64,000 bases of DNA from assembly GCA_012797975.1 (NCBI GenBank), contig JAAZOD010000009.1:1-64000 (forward strand), in the 5' to 3' direction. Below the pieces are notes generated by a model that did no database searches, was not told where the DNA came from, and saw nothing but the letters and a program-made list of their open reading frames with translations. Every line of letters starts with the position of its first letter. Positions within the stretch are counted from its first letter, which is position 1. Position numbers and translations under genes: made by a program. Positions 54,197 to 63,346 of this stretch are shown here, piece by piece. This DNA is from Pelolinea sp. (GTDB taxonomy: Bacteria; Chloroflexota; Anaerolineae; Anaerolineales; Anaerolineaceae).

Positions 54197-54484
54197 TTTT
54201 CACCTTTTCCGAGGTCGCTTATCCTGCGTATTATGCTTTCTATAATAGTACTTATCGAAACCATAATGTTATTTTAGCATACTTCCCACTGCCCTGCAAT
54301 AGGGAAAATGCACTAAAACAAGCAAGAAATACGGGAAATTTCATTGTAAAAATAGTAAAAAAATCCTATCCGTGCCTTTGAGCTCAGATTGATGTTATGG
54401 GCAGTATGATTCTTCCCTGCCCCTGATTTCTTGGGTATATGTATTGATAAAGGACCGCAGAAAGTTGTTCGTTGAGGAGTAATA
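54197..54484. other. AT-rich divergent spacer between integrase and the larA leader
   Basis: 288 bp. It contains a -10-like ATAATAC set on the minus strand for the recombinase and a weak 6-bp GGGCAG/CTGCCC hairpin near 54399-54427. No RNA gene or repeat is visible. Confidence 0.45.
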
Positions 54485-54571
54485 ATGGCCAAAAACCCCC
54501 TCGATTTCTATAATAAAATAGAAGAGAATAAAAGATGCTTGAAAAACGGTGAAAACTATACGAAATCATGA
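54485..54571 (+). CDS. 28-codon upstream ORF coupled to larA
   Basis: A short ORF with a clear GAGGAG ribosome site 5-10 bases before its ATG. It encodes a basic, hydrophilic peptide starting M-A-K-N-P-L-D-F-Y-N-K-I and ending N-Y-T-K-S. Its TGA (54569-54571) overlaps the larA ATG (54568-54570) in an ATGA junction, and larA has no ribosome site of its own. It is therefore likely to control larA by translational coupling. No family resemblance is seen. Confidence 0.6.
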   Translation: MAKNPLDFYNKIEENKRCLKNGENYTKS

Positions 54572-55851
54572 ATAAATTTACCAAAATGAGAACAAAAATA
54601 TGCACACTCCCCTATGGATCGGGTGAGATATCCTTTCAATTTCCCGAGAACATAACCCGGTATGATGGAATATACCCTCCGGAAACACAAGAAGCACCCT
54701 GGATGGCGGAGGATGTGTTGAATTTGCTCCGCAAAAACACTGTTTCTATTCTCTCCACAAGCCAGGTGGCCATTGCGATCAATGACAAAACACGCCCAAT
54801 GCACTACGATGTGCTGTTGCTCCCCCTGCTCCATTATTTGGAGGAGTTGAGGGTTCCACAAGAACGTATCACCTTGTATATCTCCACCGGAACTCATGTG
54901 CCCATGCCTGCGCATGAATATGTCGACTTCATTCCCGCCGAGGTGGTTGCACGCTATTCCATCGTTTGCCATGATTGCGACAAACATGACCAGTTGGTGC
55001 AGCTCGGAGCGACCAAACATGGAACACCTGTTCTTGTAAATCGGCGTTTCCACGAAGCGGAAATCAAAATCACACTGGGAACCATAGAACCCCATCATTT
55101 CATGGGTTTTTCAGGAGGTGCCAAAACCGCCGGCATCGGATTGGCCGGGCGCAGCACCATTGAGGCCAACCATCACCTGCTCTTACAGCCCCATACCGTT
55201 TCCGGTGAATATGAACGCAATCCCATGCGCCAGGACCTGGAAGAAATTGGGGATATGATTGGCATTACAGCTTGTTTGAACGCTGTCATGAACTATAAAA
55301 AAGAAATCGTAAAGGTGTTCTGGGATACTCCGCGCAAGGTAATGCAGCAGGGCATCCCGGAAAGCCAGCGCGTGACTCAGGTGCATATTCCCCCTATGTA
55401 TGATCTGGTGATTGCCTCGGCAGGCGGTTTTCCCAAAGATATCAATCTGTATCAGGCACAAAAAGCGTTGACGCATGCCTGCATGATCTGTAAAGAAGGC
55501 GGCACCATCGTCCTGATTGCGGAATGCCGTGAGGGATATGGCAATCAGCAGTATGCCGATTTTATGCAGGGGAAGAACAGTTTTCAGCAGGTTCTGGACG
55601 AATTTGGACGGGTCCCCTTCCAGATCGGACCGCATAAGGCCTACTTGATCGCTCGACAGGGACTTCACCATACCATTTATTTGAAATCCAACATTTCCGA
55701 TGAAGATGTACGTACGCTGTTATTGACTCCTATCCATTCTATTGAAGAGGTTTTTTCCGAATTGGATCTTTCTGGCATGAGAATTGCAGTCTTACCGTAT
55801 GCTACTACAACCGTACCCTATTCGGTTAGAAAGGAAAACTCTACGGAATGA
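54568..55851 (+). CDS. larA: Lactate racemase family protein (LarA-like)
   Basis: 427 residues. Family with a nickel-pincer cofactor covalently held by a Lys; here G-x-I-E-P-H-H-F-M-G-F-S-G-G-A-K-T provides His and the likely anchor Lys, and S-T-G-T-H-V-P-M and H-D-C-D-K-H-D are the other blocks. It racemises lactate or a related 2-hydroxy acid. The larBCE cofactor genes are not in the window, so they must be elsewhere if it is active. ATG 54568 overlaps the upstream ORF; 54586 is an alternative start. Confidence 0.86.
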   Translation: MNKFTKMRTKICTLPYGSGEISFQFPENITRYDGIYPPETQEAPWMAEDVLNLLRKNTVSILSTSQVAIAINDKTRPMHYDVLLLPLLHYLEELRVPQERITLYISTGTHVPMPAHEYVDFIPAEVVARYSIVCHDCDKHDQLVQLGATKHGTPVLVNRRFHEAEIKITLGTIEPHHFMGFSGGAKTAGIGLAGRSTIEANHHLLLQPHTVSGEYERNPMRQDLEEIGDMIGITACLNAVMNYKKEIVKVFWDTPRKVMQQGIPESQRVTQVHIPPMYDLVIASAGGFPKDINLYQAQKALTHACMICKEGGTIVLIAECREGYGNQQYADFMQGKNSFQQVLDEFGRVPFQIGPHKAYLIARQGLHHTIYLKSNISDEDVRTLLLTPIHSIEEVFSELDLSGMRIAVLPYATTTVPYSVRKENSTE

Positions 55852-55897
55852 ACCGGGTTATAATTGAAAGGACATGAATCCGGAAACTGGAGATTCG

Positions 55898-56254
55898 ATG
55901 AATACAACAGAAGAATTGATTGGAAATACTACCGTTGATCCTGAAGTAATCCTGACCATCATTCGCATGGCGGCGCTGGGCGTTCCAGGGGTATGCAGAA
56001 TGGCTTCTGGGCCCGCCGGCATCGACGAACTGGTGAAAAAGTACTACTCAGAAGGCGTCAAGATCGATGTGGAAGATCATACGGTGTATATTGATATCTA
56101 TGCTGTCCTGTTCCGCGATGCCGATCTACGAGCCACCGCACGCAAGGTTCAAAAGGAAGTGGTGCGTTCTATTGAGGACATGGTCGGGATGAGCGTCGGA
56201 CGCGTGGATGTTCATATCGAAGACATTGAAATCAAGAATAAAGAAACAGTGTAA
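55898..56254 (+). CDS. Asp23/Gls24 family protein
   Basis: 118 residues. Asp23 fold: V-D-P-E-V-I-L-T-I-I-R-M-A-A-L-G-V-P-G-V-C-R-M, V-Y-I-D-I-Y-A-V-L-F and V-Q-K-E-V-V-R-S-I-E-D-M-V-G. In Gram-positives the YqhY member of this family sits next to nusB and affects fatty-acid synthesis; the same order is found here. The ATG at 55898 has a GGAG site; an upstream ATG at 55874 is possible. NusB follows 5 bp later. Confidence 0.88.
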   Translation: MNTTEELIGNTTVDPEVILTIIRMAALGVPGVCRMASGPAGIDELVKKYYSEGVKIDVEDHTVYIDIYAVLFRDADLRATARKVQKEVVRSIEDMVGMSVGRVDVHIEDIEIKNKETV

Positions 56255-56259
56255 GCACC

Positions 56260-56706
56260 ATGAAACCGAGAACAGAAGCCCGAGGGCTGGCATTACAGGT
56301 TCTCTATGAGTACGACCTTTCCGGCCATCCGGCAGGAGAAATCTTGGCAAACCGGCTGCAGGAAGAACCCAAAGACGATGGGATGGTCGATTTTGCCCGG
56401 CAGATTATCAACGGGGTCATCCCTCTCAGCACCAAATTGGATTCTATGATTGCGGACAATGCCCCCGAGTGGCCTTTGGATCAAATTTCTTCCATCGACA
56501 AAAACATCATCCGCATTGCCCTGTGGGAATTCGCTGTTTCAAAAGCCACTCCAGTGAAAGTCGCCATCAATGAAGCGGTGGAACTGGCCAAAGTCTATGG
56601 TTCTGATTCCTCTCCGCGTTTTGTCAATGGTGTGCTGGGCAGTCTTTCGACCCAGGCAACGAAAATTGCTGCCCTGTTCAATGATAACCAGGGAAATAAG
56701 GAATAA
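56260..56706 (+). CDS. nusB: Transcription antitermination factor NusB
   Basis: 148 residues. All-helical NusB fold: K-P-R-T-E-A-R-G-L-A-L-Q-V-L-Y-E at the start and E-A-V-E-L-A-K-V-Y-G ... F-V-N-G-V-L-G at the end are family signatures. With NusE it binds boxA RNA in rRNA operons. Spacing of 5 bp from the Asp23 gene implies co-transcription. Confidence 0.94.
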   Translation: MKPRTEARGLALQVLYEYDLSGHPAGEILANRLQEEPKDDGMVDFARQIINGVIPLSTKLDSMIADNAPEWPLDQISSIDKNIIRIALWEFAVSKATPVKVAINEAVELAKVYGSDSSPRFVNGVLGSLSTQATKIAALFNDNQGNKE

Positions 56707-56721
56707 TTCCGGGAACGAATC

Positions 56722-58074
56722 ATGAAAGTAAAATCGAAAATAGCATTTGCATTATTATTGATAACAGGGGTGCTTCTAACCTCCACCGGTTGTACCACAA
56801 CCAAGCGTGGTTATTCAGCCGATCCGGTCTATGCAGAAGTCGTATTTGAGGCTACCCTGCCGCAGGCAGTGGATGAAAATACCACCGTCGAATTGGAGAT
56901 CCTCGATGAGATCAGTTGTTTGAATTTTAATCCCACCCGTTATGAAATGAGCTTCAAGGGTGAAACGACCTACTATGTTCGACTGCCCCTGCCTATCGAT
57001 TCCATCGTGAAATATCGGTACATTCTCAACACCTCCCCCGCCACACCCGAAAAGGACCTGGAAGGTAATGACATTCGCTATCGCATGGTACTGATCAATG
57101 AACCGACGGTTGTGCAGGACATTGTGGCGAATTGGAATGGCTCTTCCGTTGCATCTTCCAAGGGAGTCTTGACCGGTTCCATTGTGGATGCCACCAATAA
57201 TATCCCTCTGCCTTCCGTGCTGGTCACTATCGCCGGGCAACAAACCTATACCAATACCGATGGTACCTTCACCATGGAGAATGTGCCGGTCGGCGAACAT
57301 GTACTGCTGGCTTATCATCCCTCCGGCGCATATCAAGTATTCCAACAAAAAGCGGTGATCGCAGATAGTGCGCAAACCCCGGCGGTGTTTGGTATGCAGC
57401 CAGCACAGTTTGTCAATGTAACCTTTCATGTGGATACTCCTGAAAACACTGTCAAAGGAGCCCCTTTACGACTGCTAGGCAACCTGCTGCAGCTTGGCAA
57501 TACCTTTTCAGAGTTGAATGCCAGTTGCTCGGTGCTGGCTTCACAATCCCCTATCATGAGCTATCAGGAAGACGGATCCTATTTGCTTACTCTGAGTTTG
57601 CCGGTGGGTTTGGACATCCGCTACAAATATTCACTGGGCGATGGCTTCTGGAACGCAGAGCGGAAGACAGACGGCAGTTTGCGCGTACGCCAACTGGTGG
57701 TGCCCGATCACGATATTGTCGTTTATGATACCATCACTACCTGGATGGTGAGCAATGAAGGACCATTGACCATCCGTGTGAAAGTGCCTTCCACCACACC
57801 GGCCAATGAAAGCATTTCCCTGCAGTTGAATCCGTACATTTGGATGAATCCGCTACCCATGTGGGCCCTGGGAAACAACGAATGGCTGTTGACCATTTAT
57901 AGCCCACTGGATGTGCTGGCGAATGCCACCTATCGCTATTGCCGCAATGAACAATGTGATATCTCGGAGGGCATTATTTCCAGTAGTGGGGCCACAACAG
58001 CCACTATCTACAGCATTTCAGGCACCATTTCGGATGAAATCTTGCAGTGGAATTTGATCCTGCCCTCCAATTGA
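56722..58074 (+). CDS. Lipoprotein with carboxypeptidase-regulatory-like domain
   Basis: 450 residues. Type II signal with lipobox S-T-G-C near residue 24. The mature part has beta-sandwich repeats: F-K-G-E-T-T-Y-Y-V-R-L-P-L-P and F-W-N-A-E-R-K-T look like starch-binding CBM20-like modules, and G-V-L-T-G-S-I-V-D-A-x-N-N-I-P-L-P-x-V-L-V-T-I (~150-215) is a carboxypeptidase regulatory-like domain. Probably binds glycans at the surface; substrate unknown. Last gene before a strong terminator. Confidence 0.75.
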   Translation: MKVKSKIAFALLLITGVLLTSTGCTTTKRGYSADPVYAEVVFEATLPQAVDENTTVELEILDEISCLNFNPTRYEMSFKGETTYYVRLPLPIDSIVKYRYILNTSPATPEKDLEGNDIRYRMVLINEPTVVQDIVANWNGSSVASSKGVLTGSIVDATNNIPLPSVLVTIAGQQTYTNTDGTFTMENVPVGEHVLLAYHPSGAYQVFQQKAVIADSAQTPAVFGMQPAQFVNVTFHVDTPENTVKGAPLRLLGNLLQLGNTFSELNASCSVLASQSPIMSYQEDGSYLLTLSLPVGLDIRYKYSLGDGFWNAERKTDGSLRVRQLVVPDHDIVVYDTITTWMVSNEGPLTIRVKVPSTTPANESISLQLNPYIWMNPLPMWALGNNEWLLTIYSPLDVLANATYRYCRNEQCDISEGIISSSGATTATIYSISGTISDEILQWNLILPSN

Positions 58075-58098
58075 GTTGGAAGTCCTTAATAATAAATG

Positions 58099-58135
58099 AA
58101 AAGCGGTACGGATTTTTCCCGTACCGCTTTTTGAT
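58099..58135. terminator. Bidirectional intrinsic terminator
   Basis: 13-bp perfect stem AAAAGCGGTACGG (58099-58111) and CCGTACCGCTTTT (58119-58131), loop ATTTTTC, A/T flanks on both sides. It separates the lipoprotein and MFS genes. Confidence 0.9.
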
Positions 58136-58150
58136 TCTGAAAAGACGCGC

Positions 58151-59482
58151 TTATTTCTTTCCGATAATGGCATCTGCCCTTTCCTGCATGGCATTGCGCA
58201 GACTTTTCACATCTTTATCGATAAATTTCGAGGTCAGAAAGAAGAAAAATGCGCACAAAGCCCAGGTAACCGTGCAGATCAAGACGATGGCGGTGCCACG
58301 CGGCGTGGGATTGCCAGCAGCGCGCAGTTTATCGGAAATGATGCCGGTCAGCAACGGTGCCAGCGCGGCGCCGCTGGATTCGATGAAATATTGGATGGCG
58401 GTGGCCGTGCTGCGCATTTCAGGTAATGTGACATCCGTTACGATCGAGGTCACGTTGGGAGAAGCAAAGGGAATGAAAAGCGCGGTAATTCCCAACAGGA
58501 TGGCGAATAAAGTGGTGTTTTCCAATGGCACATTGAACGAGAAATACAGGAAGACAGCACCTAAAATGACGCCCACCATGGCCACATAAACACGCCCTTT
58601 ATTGCTTTTTGAGAAGAAATAATCCCCTACCATGCCGCCAACCGGATAGCCCAATGCCAGGATCAGGATGACCGGAACCATGGTCAACAGGACCTGAGTA
58701 TCACTGTATCCTCTTTCCTGTGCCAAGTACAGAAAAATAAAGGCAACAATGGTGTTCCAGGGAAATACACCGAAGAAACCCTGCAAATACATGAAGATCA
58801 AGCTGGGTTTCTTCACTACGTCTTTTACCTTGCTCCATTCAAAATGGAATTTTTGCAGTTCGGGCACATCCTGAAGCCCCTGCATCTCTGGTTCGCTGCG
58901 TCCGCGTGGAATATCTTTCACAAAAATAAAGATGATCAGCGAGAGCAAGATCCCTAACCCGCCGGTGATGTAAAAGACTTTGCGCCAGCCCAGTCCTTCT
59001 GCCATGGTCATGGAAATGACCAGTCCGACCATATAACCCAGAGGCATGGTCAACTGAAGCAACCCGAAAATCTTTCCGCGCACTTTGGGAGCAAAATAAT
59101 CGGCAATCAAACTATACAATCCGGGGTAGCTGGAATCATCGATCCCGGTGGAGGCACGGGTGGCCACGAACAACGGAAAGGTCGGAGCAATGGCGCTCAA
59201 CCAGGTGGTGGAACCCCAAATCAACGCGGCCAGCGCCAGCAGTTTGCCGCGTGAAAAACGGTCATACAGATAGCCCCAGATGGGATAGCAGATGGACCCG
59301 ACGATCAACGCGGCAGTTGCCACGGAGCCCCACTGGGTATCGGTCAGGTTGAATTCTTTGATAATCAGGTCCCCCATTGGATTGATCAGCAATTTATCGG
59401 TTTGGTGCAGCAGCATGAATGCGAAGAAAATGATGATGAGCAGTGTTTTATTGGAATATTTCTGGCTTTTCGTTTCCTTCAT
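58151..59482 (-). CDS. MFS transporter
   Basis: 443 residues with 12 membrane helices. The MFS loop 2-3 motif is seen as G-Y-L-Y-D-R-F-S-R-G-K-L and another R-G-K-I-F-G follows helix 4. The pattern (S-T-G-I-D-D-S-S-Y-P-G) resembles sugar-phosphate or organic acid permeases, but the substrate is not certain. AAGGAG precedes the ATG. It is a single-gene unit with its own terminator. Confidence 0.88.
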   Translation of the reverse strand: MKETKSQKYSNKTLLIIIFFAFMLLHQTDKLLINPMGDLIIKEFNLTDTQWGSVATAALIVGSICYPIWGYLYDRFSRGKLLALAALIWGSTTWLSAIAPTFPLFVATRASTGIDDSSYPGLYSLIADYFAPKVRGKIFGLLQLTMPLGYMVGLVISMTMAEGLGWRKVFYITGGLGILLSLIIFIFVKDIPRGRSEPEMQGLQDVPELQKFHFEWSKVKDVVKKPSLIFMYLQGFFGVFPWNTIVAFIFLYLAQERGYSDTQVLLTMVPVILILALGYPVGGMVGDYFFSKSNKGRVYVAMVGVILGAVFLYFSFNVPLENTTLFAILLGITALFIPFASPNVTSIVTDVTLPEMRSTATAIQYFIESSGAALAPLLTGIISDKLRAAGNPTPRGTAIVLICTVTWALCAFFFFLTSKFIDKDVKSLRNAMQERADAIIGKK

Positions 59483-59622
59483 AAACGTCTCCTTGGATGG
59501 TGGTCATAAAATATTGTAAAGAACGGCATGACGACAACAACCCCGACTTTTCTGTATTTTATAATAAACTAGAAGAATACGAAATACTTTTTATATGAAA
59601 ATAAAGGATCATTCCTCTTAAA

Positions 59623-62121
59623 ATGAGCCAGTTTTCTCGAACCGAGTACACTTTTCAGGATTTTCAGAAAAATATAGCGGCAATGCATGTCATTCCTCCG
59701 AAAAATGCCAATATGGTGGATTTCCCGCCGGAAATGCCCGTTTCAATGCTCAATTATTTCTCATCGCTTGGCTTACACTCACTGTATTCCCACCAGGCAC
59801 AAGCATTGGATGAACTGAAAAAGCACTGCAATGTGGTCATCACCACCGGCACTTCCAGTGGGAAGTCGCTGATCTATCAATCGGCCATCTTGCAGCAGTG
59901 GTTGCAGGATCCTGGATCGACTGCGTTATTGCTCTACCCTACCAAGGCGCTGGCGAATGATCAACTAGCCCCATTCAAAGCGATGGAAGAGTTCTTCATA
60001 CGATGTGAAAGTACTTCACAGTTGCGATCTGTTATTTATGATGGGGATACTTCCCAATCCGAAAGAATAGCTATACGCAATAACGCACAAATCATTCTGA
60101 CCAATCCGGATATGCTGCATTTGAGCATGTTGCCTCATCACACCACATGGAAACGTTTCTTTTCCCACTTGAAATATATCGTCATCGATGAAGTGCATAG
60201 CTATAAGGGAGTCTTTGGATCGCATTTTGCCAATGTGATGCGCCGGCTCTTGCGCATCATTCATTTCTACGGCGGTGACCCGCTTATCATTTGCACCAGC
60301 GCCACCGTTCACGATGCACAGATTTTTGTGGAAAAGCTGCTGGAACGTCCTTTTGTGGTTATCAGCGAGGATGGCTCAGCTCATGGAGAGAAGAAGATCT
60401 ATTTTTATAATCCACCCATCGTGGATCAGCAGTTGGGTATCCGCCGCGGCATCCTGGAAGAAGGTTTGAAGATTGCCGCTCTCTCCATGCGAAACGATCT
60501 GCAAACTCTGCTTTTCGTGCGCGCACGCCGCTCGGTGGAAATCTTGCTGCGCAGAGCCAGGGAAAACCTGCTGGAGTACAGTATAGAGGGTTATCGGAGC
60601 GGCTATTTGCCATCCGAGCGCCGGCGTGTCGAACAGGGCTTGAAAAATAGGGAGATCCTCTGCGTGGCTGCCACCAATGCACTGGAATTGGGTATCGATA
60701 TTGGAGGGATGGACCGGGTGGTATTGCTGGGTTACCCCGGTAGCATTGCATCCTTTTTACAGCAGATCGGGCGCGCCGGGCGAACCATGAAAGCTTCCTC
60801 GGCGGTCTTTGTGGCTTCCATGGACCCGCTGGACCAGTATTTGTTGCAAAATCCGTCTTATATCCTTGAAAACAGTCCGGAACAGCCCCTCATCGACCCT
60901 CAAAATCCGTTGATTTTGTTCAATCAGCTGCGCTGTGCGGCCTACGAACTGCCCTTTCAGGTCGGCGAACGCTTTGGAGGGCTAGCGGCCGAGACGTTGA
61001 AAGAGTATCTGGATGCCTTGTGTGTGAAAGGCGAATTGGTGGAACGTGAAGGTCGTTATTACTGGATCGGCGATGCCTATCCGGCCGCCGATATTTCCAT
61101 CCGCAGCATTTCCACCGCCCCATTTGACCTGATCGTGGAGGGAAAAAAGGAAGATACTCACAAGATCGGGGAAGTGGATGGTGAAAGCGTGCTGTGGATG
61201 ACCCATCCGGGAGCCATTTACCTGCAGGAAGGCGAAACCTACCTGGTACGGAACCTGGCGCTGGAGGAACATAAAGTATTGCTGGAAAAGGGTGACTTCC
61301 CCTATTACACCAATCCCAAAGAACAGCAGGATATCGAAATACAAAATACGTTAAACAGTACAAGCGAAGAAAACATCCGATTTTTCTTCGGGAACGTGAC
61401 CGTGGCCAGCCAGGTGGTCGGATATGACAAACTGGATTGGGCAAATAATGAGATCTTCGAGACCGTTCCCCTTGATCTGCCTGTTTCCAACCTGAACACA
61501 CAAGCTTTCTGGATGGTGATCGCAGAAAGCACGGTGGAAACATTGCGCAAGAGCGCCCTGTGGTACAGCGACCCCAATGATTATGGCCCGCAGTGGGAAC
61601 ATATCCGCCAGTCCATCCTCCTGCGTGATCAGCAGCGCTGCACGCTGTGCGGAAAACAGGGCGGCTTGCATGTGCATCATAAAAAACCATTTCGCACCTT
61701 TGCCGATCCGCTTCAAGCGAATGCCGCTTCCAATCTCATCACGTTATGCGAGACCTGTCATCAACGGGTGGAGCAGACTGTGCGCATCCACTCCGGTTTG
61801 AACGGATTGGGTTACGTTTTCAGCCATCTGGCACCGCTCTATTTAATGTGCGATCTGCGTGATATGGGTTTGTTCGTGGAGCCGCGCTGGAAACCGGCCG
61901 GTTATCAGCCCGTGGTCATGCTGTATGATGCCTTCCCGGGTGGGATCGGTTTGAGCGCAGCGCTCTATGAAAAATACAACGACATTTTGCACAACGCGCA
62001 ATCGGTCATCCAGCAATGTTCCTGCACCTTTGGCTGCCCGGCCTGCGTGGGTCCGGTCAACCAGGAATTCCTGAATCCCAAAGAGGCCACATTGGCGCTG
62101 CTGCAGGAGATATTAAAATAG
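59623..62121 (+). CDS. MrfA/YprA-type DEAD/DEAH helicase with HNH motif
   Basis: 832 residues. SF2 helicase: motif I T-G-T-S-S-G-K-S, motif II D-E-V-H-S-Y-K-G, motif III S-A-T-V, motif VI Q-I-G-R-A-G-R. A DUF1998/MZB-type zinc region ends with C-S-C-T-F-G-C-P-A-C. At residues ~667-715 an HNH-type metal motif is inserted (C-T-L-C ... H-V-H-H-K-K-P-F ... L-C-E-T-C-H), not present in Bacillus MrfA as I know it. MrfA repairs cross-linked DNA; here a combined helicase-nuclease is inferred. It has no operon partner. Confidence 0.87.
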   Translation: MSQFSRTEYTFQDFQKNIAAMHVIPPKNANMVDFPPEMPVSMLNYFSSLGLHSLYSHQAQALDELKKHCNVVITTGTSSGKSLIYQSAILQQWLQDPGSTALLLYPTKALANDQLAPFKAMEEFFIRCESTSQLRSVIYDGDTSQSERIAIRNNAQIILTNPDMLHLSMLPHHTTWKRFFSHLKYIVIDEVHSYKGVFGSHFANVMRRLLRIIHFYGGDPLIICTSATVHDAQIFVEKLLERPFVVISEDGSAHGEKKIYFYNPPIVDQQLGIRRGILEEGLKIAALSMRNDLQTLLFVRARRSVEILLRRARENLLEYSIEGYRSGYLPSERRRVEQGLKNREILCVAATNALELGIDIGGMDRVVLLGYPGSIASFLQQIGRAGRTMKASSAVFVASMDPLDQYLLQNPSYILENSPEQPLIDPQNPLILFNQLRCAAYELPFQVGERFGGLAAETLKEYLDALCVKGELVEREGRYYWIGDAYPAADISIRSISTAPFDLIVEGKKEDTHKIGEVDGESVLWMTHPGAIYLQEGETYLVRNLALEEHKVLLEKGDFPYYTNPKEQQDIEIQNTLNSTSEENIRFFFGNVTVASQVVGYDKLDWANNEIFETVPLDLPVSNLNTQAFWMVIAESTVETLRKSALWYSDPNDYGPQWEHIRQSILLRDQQRCTLCGKQGGLHVHHKKPFRTFADPLQANAASNLITLCETCHQRVEQTVRIHSGLNGLGYVFSHLAPLYLMCDLRDMGLFVEPRWKPAGYQPVVMLYDAFPGGIGLSAALYEKYNDILHNAQSVIQQCSCTFGCPACVGPVNQEFLNPKEATLALLQEILK

Positions 62122-62690
62122 ACCAAGGGCTTATTAGTCCTATGACTTAATTCGGACTCTCACTGCCCACAGATGTGGCCTTCTTCATGGTTTTCATGCC
62201 TGTTTTCCCAGATATGGCGGTGTGTTAAGATTCAATAGTCCTATGCTCTAATTTTACCATTCATAATAAACTTACTGACATTTATCCCCTTCAGGGGATT
62301 AAAAGTCAAGCTCCAATCCTATACATCCATAGGGATCTATACATACTGCCTAAATTGTCTTTTGTCTCTATATTTTTCACCCATTTTCATCCCAAATGCA
62401 CCAGAGATGCCTTCCTAATCGAGGAAGGCATCTCATTATTTTTAAAAGGGTACTAATCGAGAACAGGTAGTAAAAAACCGTTTAAAATTTAGTTTCCAAA
62501 TACCCTATATTTTTTTAGGGTAATGCACCCTGCAGCATAGATATTCACCTATGCGGTTTTGATAATTTGATATTGATTCTTTTAATCCCAACAACTGAAT
62601 TTTCATACTTTGGGGATTTATCTACTGAGAATTCTGAATTAGTATTATTTCCTCGCTGTCTATGTTTCGGTAAATAGTCAAATTCGTAGA
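62122..62690. other. AT-rich 570-bp region without genes
   Basis: It has two imperfect copies of a ~20-bp sequence around TAGTCCTATG (62135-62144 and 62236-62245), a lone palindrome ATCCCC-TTCA-GGGGAT (62284-62299), the terminator at 62404-62444 and a short TACCCTA/TAGGGTA palindrome near 62505-62525. No protein reading frame is convincing. Confidence 0.55.
62404..62444 (+). terminator. Intrinsic terminator in the right-end spacer
   Basis: 13-bp perfect stem GAGATGCCTTCCT (62404-62416) and AGGAAGGCATCTC (62422-62434), loop AATCG, then CATTATTTTT on the plus strand. It lies 280 bp after the helicase stop. Confidence 0.8.
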
Positions 62691-63346
62691 TTACTGAATG
62701 AAATTACGAATGTCAAGTATTTGAATCTCTAATTTTTCAGGAATAGAATCTCCAGCATTTATTAAAACCTTGGTTTTTGAATTTGATAACACTAATGCTT
62801 CAATAAACCAAACACTGGTTTCTTGGTCATTAATCAATACATCTTGCAATCGAATTGCACTATTATTAATTTCAATAAAACCCCAATTCTCAAGGGTTTG
62901 AATCACTCTACTCCCAGTTCGATTCCCCGAACTGGGAGTAAGAAATGTCTGGGCGACTCGCTCAATAAGTGTGTTTTTACTCACTTCTGGTTGTACTTTG
63001 GTAAGATATCCTAGCCTTCTGCATACTTCTTGAAATATGGGAAACACATTAATTGCCATCCCAAGATGGAAAATTGATTGGTTGTTAACTTGTTTTGTTT
63101 TAAGGATCTGAGCGGAGCCCATTCTTAATTCTTTTTTTCCATCTTTGTTATTTAGCCATAAACGTTTGAGTTGGTTAGATGTTTTTCTGGCGGATTCGAC
63201 ACCTGTAATCTCCTTCTGCAAAAATGCCTTTAATAGTTGATAATTTTCGCCCTCTTTTTCAGACGTTAAAAATAATTCTAGGGCATAATCTGCCCATTCA
63301 CGCGCGATGAATCGGTCAAACCCAATTCTTACTTTTTTTCAGTCAT
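62691..63346 (-). CDS. Unknown protein, winged-helix-like, start broken at an A7 tract
   Basis: The reading frame is open from just after the DUF1998 stop (63338) to 62691, about 215 residues, but has no ATG at its front. An ATG at 63346, overlapping the DUF1998 stop, is out of frame by one base: with A8 instead of A7 (63333-63339) it would read M-T-E-K-K-V-R-I-G-F-D-R-F. The N-terminal part (F-D-R-F-I-A-R-E-W-A-D-Y-A-L) looks real. Residues ~100-170 (L-I-E-R-V-A-Q-T-F ... V-I-Q-T-L-E-N-W-G-F-I) look like a winged helix. A TTG start at 63221 would give 176 residues. I do not recognise the family. Confidence 0.55.

Noticed and set aside
53213-54484. Prophage or integrative element at the recombinase
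   Set aside because: No structural, replication or att-site features are seen; the tRNA-Leu gene is 6.6 kb away and intact without a duplicate 3' end.
60920-61690. 256-codon minus-strand ORF inside the helicase gene
   Set aside because: Its product is rich in Arg, Ser, Pro and Cys with no domain; it is an antisense artefact of a real coding frame.
62284-62299. Palindrome ATCCCC-TTCA-GGGGAT followed by TAAAAG, like the core of some CRISPR repeats
   Set aside because: Only one copy is present, with no regular spacing and no cas gene in the window.
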